Source of the DNA: an uncultured Lachnospiraceae bacterium
Lineage (GTDB): Bacteria; Bacillota; Clostridia; Lachnospirales; Lachnospiraceae
Direction: 5' to 3'
Assembly (NCBI GenBank): GCA_949738465.1
Contig: CATJBQ010000250.1
Coordinates: forward strand, 1-64,000
DNA: 64,000 bases
Shown here: positions 25,575-33,296 of the stretch, in pieces
Layout: each line of letters starts with the position of its first letter
Position numbering within the stretch: position 1 is the first letter of the stretch
Program-made: the position numbers and the translations under genes
The notes under the pieces: model-generated
Databases searched by the model: none
The model's input: the letters and a program-made list of their open reading frames with translations, nothing else
Told to the model about the DNA's origin: nothing

Positions 25575-26303
25575 TTATTTCCTCGCTAACCTGCTTGTAA
25601 ACTGAAGCTTATCGGACCGCGCAACGGTCTTAAACCGCTCGATGAGCCGTCCCGCTTCATCCCGCACTTCGCCGGACAGATAGAACAGGGCCGTCCCCGG
25701 CGCAATCTCCAGAATCTCCGCCTCCTCCGGGGTGGCAAAGGTAATCCGGATCTTCTCACTGCCCGAATGCCCTGTGACACCGTAGGTTTCCAGCACATCA
25801 TAGAGGGATTCCCTGGAAAAATCATGCTGGAGAATACCGTCATAGCCGTCGATCTTCACCTCGGTTGTCTCAATCATCACCGGCGTTGCATCCAGCTTCC
25901 GCAGACGGACCAGATGCAGCACCTTATGGCCAAGGGGAACCGCAAAGGCCGCCGCCTGCTTTTTATTGCACTCGGTCATGCGCTGCTCGATCACCACAGA
26001 CTCCAGGCTTCTCCCCAGTTCCCTGGCCCGCTCCGAGATCGATTCCAGATCCTGCAGATTCCACTTAAGCTTCGGTTCCTTCACAAAGGTTCCGGCCCCC
26101 GTTTTATTATATAAGACGCCCCGCTCCATCAATTCCCAGATGGCGCTGCGCAGGGTAGAGCGGTTGAGATCCCACATCCCGCACATCACCCGTTCCCCCG
26201 GCAGCCTGTCGTCCGGTTTCAGATTCTGTTCCTCCAGATAGAGCAGTATTTTCTCCACGGCCTCCTCATGTGGCGTAAGCTTATATTCCTGTATGATTGC
26301 CAA
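25575..26303 (-). CDS. GntR-family regulator with UTRA domain (second pair, member A)
   Basis: 242 residues from TTG 26303, which has GGGAGAGAGGAAA before it. HTH with DDRLPGERVMCGMWDLNRST and IWELMERGVLYNKTGAGTFV; UTRA with KVLHLVRLRKLDATPVMIET and a C-terminal RFKTVARSDKLQFTSRL. Related to 13220-13963. It is the first gene after a 109-nt gap that contains an AT-rich TATGATAAAAT segment and two direct TTTGGCAA copies (26373-26380, 26385-26392, plus strand). These could be a promoter and operator, but no -35 stands out. Confidence 0.86.
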   Translation of the reverse strand: MAIIQEYKLTPHEEAVEKILLYLEEQNLKPDDRLPGERVMCGMWDLNRSTLRSAIWELMERGVLYNKTGAGTFVKEPKLKWNLQDLESISERARELGRSLESVVIEQRMTECNKKQAAAFAVPLGHKVLHLVRLRKLDATPVMIETTEVKIDGYDGILQHDFSRESLYDVLETYGVTGHSGSEKIRITFATPEEAEILEIAPGTALFYLSGEVRDEAGRLIERFKTVARSDKLQFTSRLARK

Positions 26304-26412
26304 TTTCCTCTCTCCCTCTGCAAAAAATTTACTGCTTTTATTTTATCATATTTTTTTCGAAAATGGTAAAATTTTGGCAAGGCATTTGGCAAAACCGGAA
26401 TCCGCGCGAACG

Positions 26413-27342
26413 TCAGTTCTTTTTTCCAAACTGTATGGCAAGCTTGGCATAGAAATCCTCCATGGTAAACCTTGCGTCCACACGCCGGTAAACGCGGATG
26501 GGGCGATTGTTCTGATGATGGATATAATGCATATCCTCATCCACCACAGGGGCTGGGATCCAGTCATAATTCACCGCCTCCAGTTCCTCCAGAAGCACGG
26601 TGATCCCCGCCTGGTCTCCTAAGCCCCAGCACTCTCCATGGGGCCAGATCTTCTCCCCTCCCATTCTGGTATTGTACTCCGCCATACGGGTGAAGAGATA
26701 ATTTCCGATTTCAGAGCAGGGCGCTACGCGGTATTGAAGCTCGGCCAGGGTTACGGAAATCTGCTTGTATACATCCATGGGAATCTGCCACAAGGGCATG
26801 GACGATTGGAACACCACATTGGCCGCCGCAATATCATTCCACAGATTGAATTCTTCCCCGCCGCAAGGGTAGGGGCCTCCGCCGATCCACACGGCCGTCA
26901 TGCGGGAACAGATTTCTGGCTTCATCAGTATGGCGCTGGCCAGATCTGTCACCGCCCCCTGGCACACAATAAAAAGCGGGTGGGGATCCTCCCTCATGGC
27001 TTCCCGGATGATATATTCCGCCCCTTCCGAAGCGACAGGCTCCCTTTCTCCCGGCAGACTGCCGCAGGCTCCCCGAAAGACACGGCCCCCGTATTCCTCC
27101 CGGACTCCCATAAGGCTAAGGATATGCAGAATCTCCTGGTAACTGGCCTCCATGGTATTTGCCTTTCCATAGATCTGGGGATAGCTGTCAAAATGACCTG
27201 CCACAATTCCCGTGACAAGAAACTTCGGCGTCAGCAGATGGTGGGCCAGCGCAAACTGGTCATCCGCCTCGTTCATACAGTCCGTATGCACGATCACCCT
27301 GTATTTTTTCTCATCCGGTACCTCAAATAAATACTGAAACAT
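26413..27342 (-). CDS. Nucleoside-hydrolase-like (IUNH superfamily) protein
   Basis: 309 residues. The N-terminal metal site reads VHTDCMNEADDQFALAHHLL, where classical inosine-uridine hydrolases have DxDPGxDDxxA. The later family segments PLFIVCQGAVTDLASAIL and MTAVWIGGGPYPCGGEEFNLWNDI are kept, as is a C-terminal HYIHHQNNRPIRVYRRVDAR. Family enzymes hydrolyse N-ribosidic bonds with Ca2+. The altered first motif and the location between a sugar ABC transporter and sugar-amine genes suggest a different N-glycoside as substrate; this is inference. It starts 15 nt after the permease stop, so it is cotranscribed with the transporter. Confidence 0.8.
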   Translation of the reverse strand: MFQYLFEVPDEKKYRVIVHTDCMNEADDQFALAHHLLTPKFLVTGIVAGHFDSYPQIYGKANTMEASYQEILHILSLMGVREEYGGRVFRGACGSLPGEREPVASEGAEYIIREAMREDPHPLFIVCQGAVTDLASAILMKPEICSRMTAVWIGGGPYPCGGEEFNLWNDIAAANVVFQSSMPLWQIPMDVYKQISVTLAELQYRVAPCSEIGNYLFTRMAEYNTRMGGEKIWPHGECWGLGDQAGITVLLEELEAVNYDWIPAPVVDEDMHYIHHQNNRPIRVYRRVDARFTMEDFYAKLAIQFGKKN

Positions 27343-27357
27343 TTCTTTTCCCCTTTC

Positions 27358-28197
27358 CTATGATTTTACTGCCCCGGAAATTCCTTCCACGAAGTAGCGC
27401 TGGAAAACCAGATATACGATCAGCACCGGTATCACGCAGATCAGAACGCCCGCGCACAGGTAGCCGTAATCCGTCCCATGCTCTCCCACGAAGGTCATAA
27501 GCCCCACCGGAACCGTTTTTTTGTAGGTATCGTTGATGATCACGCTGGCCAGAAGATATTCGTTCCAGGTAGATAAAAAATCGGTGATAATCAGCGTGGC
27601 AACGGCCGGCTTCGTGATGGGCATAATAATCTTATAGTAAAGCTGCCATTTGGTACACCCGTCGATGCGCGCCGCCTCGTCAAGCTCCCTGGGGATTCCC
27701 CGCATGAACCCCCGAAGGATCAGGATTCCGATGGAAATACCAAACCCGATGTATACAAAAATCAGTCCATGAAAGGTATTGATCCAGTTGATTTTGTTAA
27801 AAATCACATTGATGGGCACCAGGGCCACCTGCATGGGAAGCATCATACCGATCAGGAAGAAGATGAAAATCCCCGTTTTATGCCGGATGTTTGTCCGTGT
27901 CAGCGCAAAGGCGGCCAGGGATTCCACAAAAATGCCAAGGGGCACCTTGATCACCGATACCAGCAGATCATTTTTCATATACATGAAAAGCCGGCCCTTT
28001 GTCATGGCATTCACAAAATTGCTCCAGGCAATCTGATCCGGCAGCTCAAACAGACTCAAACCGCTGAAAAAATCCTGTTTTGATTTCAGGGAGGTGGCCA
28101 CCACGGCCAGGACCGGTACGATCCAGATGATTCCAATCAGGATCAGAATCAGATACAGAACCGCTTTTTTCCCATATTTTTTTGTTTTCCCAGACAT
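27358..28197 (-). CDS. CUT1-family carbohydrate ABC permease (MalG-like)
   Basis: 279 residues from ATG 28197 (GGAGGAGGATTGC before it). Six predicted helices. The EAA coupling loop is ELDEAARIDGCTKWQLYYKI, and the C-terminus VFQRYFVEGISGAVKS is typical of MalG-type permeases. Works with the adjacent permease and the lipoprotein at 29159-30502. No ATPase gene is encoded beside them; CUT1 systems often share a single MsiK/UgpC-type ATPase encoded elsewhere. Confidence 0.92.
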   Translation of the reverse strand: MSGKTKKYGKKAVLYLILILIGIIWIVPVLAVVATSLKSKQDFFSGLSLFELPDQIAWSNFVNAMTKGRLFMYMKNDLLVSVIKVPLGIFVESLAAFALTRTNIRHKTGIFIFFLIGMMLPMQVALVPINVIFNKINWINTFHGLIFVYIGFGISIGILILRGFMRGIPRELDEAARIDGCTKWQLYYKIIMPITKPAVATLIITDFLSTWNEYLLASVIINDTYKKTVPVGLMTFVGEHGTDYGYLCAGVLICVIPVLIVYLVFQRYFVEGISGAVKS

Positions 28198-28210
28198 CGC
28201 AATCCTCCTC

Positions 28211-29083
28211 CTATTCGTCCCTGGCGGAAAATGACACGTAGGGCACAATCACGACCAGAGAGATCAGCAGCATCACACAGGCCACCGCCGTACCCGTCCC
28301 CACATGGTTGTACTGGAAGGTCTGGGTATACATATAGGTGGACAGCACCTGCGTGGCATTGTTGGGGCCGCCGTTGGTCAGACCACAGATGATATCGTAT
28401 ACGTTGATGGCGTTTACAATCAAGGTGGCAAGGACCATAACAAAGGTTTCCTTTAACATGGGAATCGTAATCCGGAAAAATTGTTGTATGGAATTCGCCC
28501 CGTCGATAAATGCGGCCTCCTGGATTTCGCCAGGTATGGTCTGAAGTCCCGCCAGAAACAGGATCATGGGCTGGCCAATCATCTGCCAAATCGCCGCCAC
28601 AAAAAGCGCATACAGGCTGACCTTGGGATCCGAGATCCAGGTCTGGCGGTAACTAAGGCCGATCGCATCAAAAAACCAGTTGAAAAATCCGATATTGGGA
28701 TCATACATCCACCGCCAGATAATGGAGACGGCAATGGGAGCAATGACACAGGGAAAATACAAAAGTCCCCGGAACAGAGTTCTTCCTGCAAATTTTTTGT
28801 TCAGCATCACCGCAAACAAAAGCGAGATACTGGTTGTCACTACAATCGTCAATAGTACCCAGATAATGGTATTCACCAGGGATTTCTGGAAAACCTCATC
28901 TGCCGTAAACAACTGGATATAATTCCCAAGCCCCAGGAACTTCATCTCTCCAACGCCGTTCCAGTCATGCATACTGATAAACAGCGAATATAGTATGGGA
29001 ATCACGATGACAGCCACATAAATGACAAAGGCCGGAACCAAAAACATGTAAGCTCCCGGATCTGCTTTTCTTTTTCCTTTCAT
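28211..29083 (-). CDS. CUT1-family carbohydrate ABC permease (MalF/UgpA-like)
   Basis: 290 residues. The N-terminal helix AYMFLVPAFVIYVAVIVIPI is followed by about five more. The coupling loop is EIQEAAFIDGANSIQQFFRI and LTNGGPNNATQVLSTYMYTQ is a conserved CUT1 periplasmic/C-terminal segment. Site GAGGAAGGAGC precedes ATG 29083. Cotranscribed with its MalG-like partner (13-nt gap). Confidence 0.92.
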   Translation of the reverse strand: MKGKRKADPGAYMFLVPAFVIYVAVIVIPILYSLFISMHDWNGVGEMKFLGLGNYIQLFTADEVFQKSLVNTIIWVLLTIVVTTSISLLFAVMLNKKFAGRTLFRGLLYFPCVIAPIAVSIIWRWMYDPNIGFFNWFFDAIGLSYRQTWISDPKVSLYALFVAAIWQMIGQPMILFLAGLQTIPGEIQEAAFIDGANSIQQFFRITIPMLKETFVMVLATLIVNAINVYDIICGLTNGGPNNATQVLSTYMYTQTFQYNHVGTGTAVACVMLLISLVVIVPYVSFSARDE

Positions 29084-29110
29084 ACTGCTCCTTCCTCTGC
29101 GGATGGGATT

Positions 29111-29140
29111 CCAGGAAACATACGTTCGTATGTTTCCTGG
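29111..29140. other. Perfect 14-bp hairpin between binding-protein and permease genes
   Basis: CCAGGAAACATACG and CGTATGTTTCCTGG form a perfect stem with a 2-nt centre. No T-tract follows on the minus strand, so full termination is unlikely. Hairpins in this position often protect the binding-protein mRNA end or reduce permease expression. Confidence 0.6.
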
Positions 29141-29158
29141 CCGTCCTTAAAAGCCTGA

Positions 29159-30502
29159 TTACTCCTCCGTATGTGCCTCGATACCGGCCTGAATGGCCTT
29201 TGCCGCTTCTTCCGGCGTCATCTCGTCGTTTGCAATGGCTGCCTGGGCATTGAACAGGACGTCCGCCACCTCTGCCGGCAAAACCTGGTCGGCAATGGCA
29301 AAGGTTCCGTTTTCATTGCTCATATTGAACACTTCCTCTACATGGGGCTGTCCCTCGGGAACAGAGGCCCCGTACTTTGGCAGCGGAAGGTTGTAGCCGT
29401 CCGGATATTTTTCTACATTCTCATCGCTGAGATAATAATCCAGGAACGCGATGGTGGCATCCAGCTTCTCCGGCGTGATATCCTTGGAAAACTGGAACAT
29501 TTCCGCAAAAGCCGATACACGGTTGGTTCCTCCTGTGGGCAGTGAAAATGCGCCGAAAAGACTTGTATCCTGCTCATTGGTCACACAGTTGGAATCAAAC
29601 CACTGGCCGTCAATGTCCATGGCGGCGGTACCGGCAAATACTGCCATGTTGGTATTATCCGGATCTGCCGTTACAAATCCGTCCGGAAAATAGCCCTTGT
29701 CGCAGAATTCCTTATATTTTGCCAGGGCCTGTACCACTGCGTCGCAGTCCCAGCTTGCTTCAAAGTTATTCAGGGAATCATGCAGCTCTGCTCCGGCATA
29801 GTGCTCGATCAAAAGCTCCACCAGACGCATCACATGCCATCCGTTTAATCCCGCCGTGGAAATCGGCGTGATTCCTTTTTCCTTTAACGTGGCGCATACC
29901 TGCTCAAATTCTTCAAAGGTGGTGGGAACCTCCAGGTTATTCTGCTCAAAAATATCCTTCCGGTACCACATGGTGATCACGTTATAGCTGCAGGGGTATC
30001 CGTATAATTTTCCGTCATAGGTACATAATTCCGTAGGCCCGGGGGTGAAAATCTGATCCCAGCCATGCTCCGCGGCATAATCGGTCATATCCTTGCACAG
30101 CCCGTTGTCCACAAAATACCCGCCCAGGCTTCCGCCGTAAGTTCTCCAGGTATCCGGAAGCGTATTGGAGGAAGCGGCTACCTTCAGGGCATCCTTCAGC
30201 CCGTCCGTATCATAATAGGAAGCAATCACTTCGATCCCGTCCTGCTCCTGGTTGAAGGCCTCCACAATCGCCTCCTTGGACGACATGGCGTCGCTGCCAA
30301 ACCATACGTTCACCTGCACCTTCTCCCCGCTGCCGCCCTTTTCCTCCTGGGAATCCCCAGATCCTTCCGATCCTTCCGATCCTTCCGTAGATGCCGGGGT
30401 GTCCGGCGTCCTGGGCGCGTCTTCGCCCCCGCATCCTGCCAATACAGAACCGGCCAATGTAGTCACGGCCAGTAACAACGCTGCTAATTTCTTTCCTTTC
30501 AT
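29159..30502 (-). CDS. Carbohydrate ABC transporter solute-binding lipoprotein (family 1)
   Basis: 447 residues from ATG 30502 (GAAGGAGGATACCT before it). Lipobox LAGC is followed by a Ser/Gly/Glu-rich linker with three GSEGSEGS-like steps. The family 1 binding fold has VNVWFGSDAMSSKEAIVEAF, YGYPCSYNVITMWYRKDIFE and WHVMRLVELLIEHYAGAEL. Expected to deliver a sugar or sugar conjugate to the two downstream permeases. First gene of the operon that also contains the nucleoside-hydrolase-like gene. Confidence 0.92.
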   Translation of the reverse strand: MKGKKLAALLLAVTTLAGSVLAGCGGEDAPRTPDTPASTEGSEGSEGSGDSQEEKGGSGEKVQVNVWFGSDAMSSKEAIVEAFNQEQDGIEVIASYYDTDGLKDALKVAASSNTLPDTWRTYGGSLGGYFVDNGLCKDMTDYAAEHGWDQIFTPGPTELCTYDGKLYGYPCSYNVITMWYRKDIFEQNNLEVPTTFEEFEQVCATLKEKGITPISTAGLNGWHVMRLVELLIEHYAGAELHDSLNNFEASWDCDAVVQALAKYKEFCDKGYFPDGFVTADPDNTNMAVFAGTAAMDIDGQWFDSNCVTNEQDTSLFGAFSLPTGGTNRVSAFAEMFQFSKDITPEKLDATIAFLDYYLSDENVEKYPDGYNLPLPKYGASVPEGQPHVEEVFNMSNENGTFAIADQVLPAEVADVLFNAQAAIANDEMTPEEAAKAIQAGIEAHTEE

Positions 30503-30517
30503 AGGTATCCTCCTTCT

Positions 30518-30606
30518 ATTGGTATATTTTTCTTATGTACATATGTATGTATATTTTCCATACCAATTTGTGTTTATACTATAACACACCTCCTTTTCAT
30601 TTTCAA
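30518..30606 (-). promoter_or_regulatory. Promoter with downstream operator for the CUT1 operon
   Basis: Minus strand TTGAAA (30601-30606), exactly 17 nt, TATAGT (30578-30583). Just downstream, over the expected start site and leader, is the inverted repeat ATTGGTAT (30518-30525) and ATACCAAT (30560-30567). Bound protein here would block transcription, as for a GntR/LacI-type repressor. The remaining AT-rich gap to 30850 shows only a short TATACT/AGTATA palindrome at 30779-30797. Confidence 0.6.
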
Positions 30607-30852
30607 TATATCGGAATCATTCTTTTTCATTTCGGGATATTTCACAGTTTTATCTGTTATTTTTTGGGAATGTTCCACAACCGGTATGCTTTTTCTCTAT
30701 CTTATATAGTTTTTCCGGTGCAGAATAGAAAAAAGATTTTTATCGCCTATTTTAAATGATTTTTTAGTGAATTACGAGTATACTACTTTTAAGTATATTT
30801 TAGAAGGCGTCATCCTCCGTTCCCTGAAAGACCTGTTTCAATAAACGCAAAA

Positions 30853-30873
30853 CGTGCGCCCCACGGGCGCACG
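30853..30873 (-). terminator. Terminator after the hemerythrin/response-regulator gene
   Basis: CGTGCGCCC-CAC-GGGCGCACG, a 9-bp GC-rich stem with a 3-nt loop. On the minus strand it is followed by TTTTGCGTTTATT, 13 nt past the stop at 30886. Confidence 0.75.
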
Positions 30874-30885
30874 CTCCAATCAGAA

Positions 30886-32322
30886 TCATCCAGGATTCTT
30901 CGCAAAATACACATCAATTTTTTTCTTAATCTCCGCGGGCCTCATGCTCTTTAAGAGATACCCCTCCGGCTTTAAGGGCACCACCCGCTTCACGCTCTCC
31001 TTGTCAATGGTAGCTGTCAGAAAGATTACCGGAATATTCCTGAAATCATCCTCCGTACGGATCATCTCCAGAAGCTGGGCGCCGTCGCACACCGGCATGT
31101 TATAATCCAGAAGGATCATATCCGGACGCTCTCTGTCCATCGCGCGGATTGCGGATATCCCGGACCGGGCCAGGGTAACCTGATACTCCTCCTCTAACAG
31201 ATCCTTCATCACCCGGCGCACCATCCCGGAATCGTCCACCACAAGCACCTTTTTTCGTTCCCTGGGGCGTTCCTCCTTCTTCGGCGGCGCCTCCTTCTTT
31301 ACCGGAGCTTCTTTCTTCCTGCCCCCTTCGAAGCCCTTTCCAGCCGGCGCCTCCTTCTTTCCGGCCGCCTTGGCGCCCTCTTCCGCCCGGGGCTCCCCGG
31401 CTTCCCTGCCTTCCTTCTCCGTCTCCTGGCCATCGTTTTTATTAAAATGCGCCGTGATGGCACAATATCCGAAATATCCCATGCCCGTATTGAAAAGCAG
31501 GCTGAATCTTGGGTGCTGCCGCAGCAGAATACGCCGGAACTGATCCCTGGTGAGCTGGTTTTCCCCCAGAAGCTCATATTTTCCATCCGCAAAGAAATAA
31601 TCCTGGATCTCCTCTAACTGCTCCGCTACCCCCCGGATATTTTCCAGCATCAAGGAGCCCGACCGTTCCTGCTCCTCCGCCTGCTGCTCGATCATATGAA
31701 TCAACAGCTTTTTTTCAAAAACCAGGACAATATCCTGCTTGCCCTTTTCCTTCGTCCCGTAGGAAAACCGGAAAAACACTCCTTCTCCAAAGTGCTCCCC
31801 GTTATAGCATTCCGTAAGTAGCTGCGGTTCCTGTCCAAACATCTCCGCAAGTTTCTCCCCCACCGCGCGCCTTATGGGCTCAAGCTCCCCCTTTGACATC
31901 AGATTCGCCCATCTGCCGATTCCGCTGCCCGCAATGGCCTGATCCTCCACCTGGATATGTTCAATCAGCCATGCCGTACAGATTGCCCGCAGATGGTCGA
32001 TGGCCTCTTTGGCATATTCTGTCTCCATGAGCTCCTTCTCCAGGGCCGGAAGCCTTCTGAGGCGGAAATCCTCATGAAGCCGCTTATGAATCGCCAGATC
32101 CTGATAAGAAACAGACGCCATGTATTCTTCCTCATCTGCAAAATGCCTTGTCGCATAGTTCTTAAAATATTTGATCCCCTCCTGGCATACCCAGGGGCCC
32201 TTATCCTCATCCTCGCTGACGGAACGTAGCTTATTTATAATCCGAAACAACCTCTGGTGCTGCCCATCAACCTGATCGATGCCAATATTATACCGTTCCT
32301 TCCACTCCAGTTGACCTTCCAT
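30886..32322 (-). CDS. Bacteriohemerythrin domain / unknown middle domain / CheY-like receiver fusion
   Basis: 478 residues from ATG 32322 (AAGGAGGAATGAT before it). Residues about 5-135 are a hemerythrin: NIGIDQVDGQHQRLF, ATRHFADEEEYMASV, HKRLHEDF and IEHIQVED hold the His/Glu/Asp ligands of the di-iron O2 site. The middle region (about 150-310) I do not recognise. A Lys/Ala/Pro/Glu-rich linker of about 55 residues follows. The C-terminal receiver has KVLVVDDSGMVRRVMKDLLE, the phosphoacceptor in MILLDYNMPVCDG and the Lys in EGYLLKSMRP. An oxygen- or redox-linked signalling role is likely. Transcribed alone between its own promoter and terminator. Confidence 0.85.
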   Translation of the reverse strand: MEGQLEWKERYNIGIDQVDGQHQRLFRIINKLRSVSEDEDKGPWVCQEGIKYFKNYATRHFADEEEYMASVSYQDLAIHKRLHEDFRLRRLPALEKELMETEYAKEAIDHLRAICTAWLIEHIQVEDQAIAGSGIGRWANLMSKGELEPIRRAVGEKLAEMFGQEPQLLTECYNGEHFGEGVFFRFSYGTKEKGKQDIVLVFEKKLLIHMIEQQAEEQERSGSLMLENIRGVAEQLEEIQDYFFADGKYELLGENQLTRDQFRRILLRQHPRFSLLFNTGMGYFGYCAITAHFNKNDGQETEKEGREAGEPRAEEGAKAAGKKEAPAGKGFEGGRKKEAPVKKEAPPKKEERPRERKKVLVVDDSGMVRRVMKDLLEEEYQVTLARSGISAIRAMDRERPDMILLDYNMPVCDGAQLLEMIRTEDDFRNIPVIFLTATIDKESVKRVVPLKPEGYLLKSMRPAEIKKKIDVYFAKNPG

Positions 32323-32406
32323 ATCATTCCTCCTTGTCCCAGCATTCTGATGCATTACCCCAAGATCAAATTTAGCAGAAACTCCCCTTTCTTCCTTTAT
32401 ACTCCT

Positions 32407-32435
32407 ATTTTATCATAAGATTTCTGTCTGGGCAA
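32407..32435 (-). promoter_or_regulatory. Probable promoter of the hemerythrin/receiver gene
   Basis: Minus strand TTGCCC, 17 nt, TAAAAT, about 85 nt upstream of ATG 32322 and just downstream of the kam operon terminator. Confidence 0.5.
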
Positions 32436-32449
32436 TATGCGAAAAGAAA

Positions 32450-32471
32450 GAAGCCACCAACCGGTGACTTC
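32450..32471 (-). terminator. Terminator of the lysine fermentation operon
   Basis: Minus strand GAAGTCACC-GGTT-GGTGGCTTC (9 bp with one G-U pair) followed by TTTCTTTTC, 37 nt after the kamE stop. Confidence 0.75.
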
Positions 32472-32507
32472 TTCCGTTCCAATGGCATCTCCTTCTCCCA
32501 AAAAAGA

Positions 32508-33296
32508 CTATTTTACGCCACGTTTTACCATCTCTGTCACTGCAAAGGACGCCACGTCCTCCGCAAACTTCCCGGCTCCAAAGCCGGCGTCATACCCAAG
32601 CTCCTTGGCCAGCTCGTGGGTAATACGGGCTCCGCCGCAGCATACCACAAACCGGTCCCGGAGATTCTCCGCCTCCAGAAGTTCGATGAGTTCCGTCAGG
32701 TTCTGGATATGGATATCCTTCTGTGTTACCGTCTGGGATACCAGCAGCACGTCCGCATTCAGCTCCAACGCCTTCTCCACAAAAGCCTCGTTGGGCACCT
32801 GGCTTCCCATGTTCAGCGCCTCGATCATCTCATAGCGCTCCAGCCCGTAATGGCCCGCAAACCCCTTGCGGTTCATCACGGCGTCGATACCTACCGTATG
32901 GGCATCGGTTCCCGTGGAGGCCCCCACCACCACGATCTTGCGCCCGATGTTTTCCTTAATATAGGCGTCTACCTCCTCCATGCTCATGGTGTCGGATTCC
33001 ACCGTCTGCACCCGAATGGAGGTATAATCCACCGTATGGCTGCAGCTTCCGTATACCACATACATGGTGTATTCCTTATCCAGCGGATTGTGGAAGGCAA
33101 TATTCACATCCTCCAGCCCCATGGCCCGCGCGATCTGCCTGGCCGCTTCCTCCCCCCGCTCATCATCCTTCACGGGCAGCGTAAAGCTCAACTGCACCTT
33201 GCCGTCGTTCATGGTATCGCCGTAGGGACGCAGCTTCTTCAGGTCCAGGGTTTTATCAAAATCCTTTTTATGTAAATCATACAGTCCAGAACTCAT
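32508..33296 (-). CDS. kamE: Lysine 5,6-aminomutase beta subunit (B12-binding)
   Basis: 262 residues. With KamD and adenosylcobalamin/PLP it moves the terminal amino group of beta-lysine, giving 3,5-diaminohexanoate. The base-off B12 motif is DAHTVG at 131-136, so the cobalt ligand is His133. NRKGFAGHYG places a lysine at 144, matching the PLP-binding lysine of the characterised clostridial enzyme at the same number. The C-terminal half is a cobalamin-binding Rossmann domain (ADVLLVSQTVTQKD, VVCCGGARITHELAKELGYD). Its ATG directly follows the kamD stop. Last gene of the operon. Confidence 0.97.
   Translation of the reverse strand: MSSGLYDLHKKDFDKTLDLKKLRPYGDTMNDGKVQLSFTLPVKDDERGEEAARQIARAMGLEDVNIAFHNPLDKEYTMYVVYGSCSHTVDYTSIRVQTVESDTMSMEEVDAYIKENIGRKIVVVGASTGTDAHTVGIDAVMNRKGFAGHYGLERYEMIEALNMGSQVPNEAFVEKALELNADVLLVSQTVTQKDIHIQNLTELIELLEAENLRDRFVVCCGGARITHELAKELGYDAGFGAGKFAEDVASFAVTEMVKRGVK

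Noticed and set aside
29111-29140. Perfect hairpin as an attachment site or transposon end
   Set aside because: No second copy, integrase or transposase is nearby. Its position between a binding-protein gene and its permeases is explained by mRNA stabilisation.
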